Shown: positions 63,712-64,000 of the stretch, piece by piece | Layout: every line of letters begins with the position of its first letter | Position numbering within the stretch: position 1 is the stretch's first letter | NCBI GenBank assembly: GCA_015863185.1 | Contig: JACBXP010000002.1 | Span: 62,001 to 126,000, forward strand | Source: Aerococcaceae bacterium DSM 111020 | Lineage (GTDB): Bacteria; Bacillota; Bacilli; Lactobacillales; Aerococcaceae | Direction of reading: 5' to 3' | DNA length: 64,000 bases | The notes under the pieces: model-generated | The model's database searches: none | What the model saw: the letters and a program-made list of their open reading frames with translations, nothing else | What the model was told of the DNA's origin: nothing | Program-made: the position numbers and the translations under genes

Positions 63712-63720
63712 GTGAGTGCG

Positions 63721-64000
63721 ATGCAATCATTTTATCGAAATTATGGCAAGCGCTTATGTGATATTGTCTTATCAGGATTGGCGATGATTGTTTTAGCACC
63801 GGTCTTAATCATTTTGGGAGTGTTAATTTTTGTCAAATTAGGTCATCCGATTATCTTTACCCAGCGTCGGCCGGGATTGAATGGGGAGATCTTCACCTTG
63901 AAGAAATTCCGAACCATGACAGATAAACGAGGCGCTGATGGGGAATTATTACCCGATGCCGAGCGTTTAACCCCCTTTGGGGCGTTCTTGCGGTCTACGA
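63721..64000 (+). CDS. Initiating sugar-phosphate transferase, 5' end only
   Basis: The first 93 codons of this gene are in the window; it runs off the right edge. The protein begins with a short basic segment, a hydrophobic re-entrant helix (about residues 15-38, LSGLAMIVLAPVLII) and the motif QRRPGLNGEIFTLKKFRTM (about 47-65), the signature of bacterial sugar transferases (PF02397). These transfer a sugar phosphate from UDP-sugar to undecaprenyl phosphate to start repeat-unit assembly. The absence of a large N-terminal membrane domain makes it a small PglC/WcaJ-C type enzyme. AGGTGAG at 63711-63717 precedes the ATG. Confidence 0.9.
   Translation, partial: MQSFYRNYGKRLCDIVLSGLAMIVLAPVLIILGVLIFVKLGHPIIFTQRRPGLNGEIFTLKKFRTMTDKRGADGELLPDAERLTPFGAFLRST

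Overview
The window is chromosomal DNA of a low-GC Gram-positive bacterium, most likely a member of the Lactobacillales. Supporting this are the mevalonate genes mvaA/mvaS, an EpuA homologue after mbl, a DUF3397 gene before mraZ, a MacP-like gene between nudF and mtnN, a tRNA-Ile T-box before ileS, and Gram-positive capsule kinases with a PHP-type phosphatase. An Aerococcaceae or Carnobacteriaceae member would fit, but this is inference; no rRNA or tRNA gene is present to settle it. I see no CRISPR array, prophage or intact insertion sequence.

Region 1 (1-5014) holds the end of the tRNA-modification gene sua5, then glyA, upp and the overlapping mevalonate pair mvaA-mvaS. Region 2 (5090-8140) is an envelope group: ywzB (DUF1146), murA, an mreB/mbl homologue and epuA. 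Region 3 (8157-26900) is a long division and cell-wall (dcw) cluster: DUF3397, mraZ, rsmH, ftsL, pbp2X, murE, mraY, murD, murG, divIB, ftsA, ftsZ, ylmG, ylmH, divIVA and T-box-controlled ileS. It differs from the textbook order by lacking ylmE and sepF between ftsZ and ylmG and by a PBP2X without PASTA domains. MurE mixes signature residues of the lysine-adding and diaminopimelate-adding classes.

Region 4 (27055-33529) has a minus-strand xpaC-telA pair facing nudF across a small intergenic region with a palindrome near both promoters. nudF-macP-mtnN-coaBC follow, then four near-identical small palindromes and a DUF421 gene broken by a frameshift and a stop codon. Region 5 (33556-40743) contains rpsD with a structured leader, ezrA, iscS-thiI, a sirtuin with an altered zinc site and a 3-methyladenine glycosylase. 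Region 6 (40763-45476, minus strand) contains a YghU-type glutathione transferase, a DUF1189 membrane protein and a YfhO-family membrane protein.

Region 7 (45820-64000) starts with a class B PBP (pbp2B) and then enters an exopolysaccharide/capsule locus running off the right edge. It contains two copies of a CpsC-CpsD module and two paralogous sugar dehydratase/epimerase genes. It also has the phosphatase CpsB, a polymerase-like membrane protein, three glycosyltransferases, a MurJ-type flippase, two secreted proteins (one beta-helical), a DegT aminotransferase and the start of an initiating sugar-phosphate transferase. Division, peptidoglycan synthesis and capsule assembly thus lie close together, and the duplicated capsule control module with an unfamiliar secreted protein between its copies is the least ordinary part of the window.

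Limits: all identifications come from reading the translated sequence and from remembered family features; no database search was run. Promoter, terminator and operator calls are by eye. Several starts were moved from the longest possible ORF to the codon that best fits a ribosome binding site.
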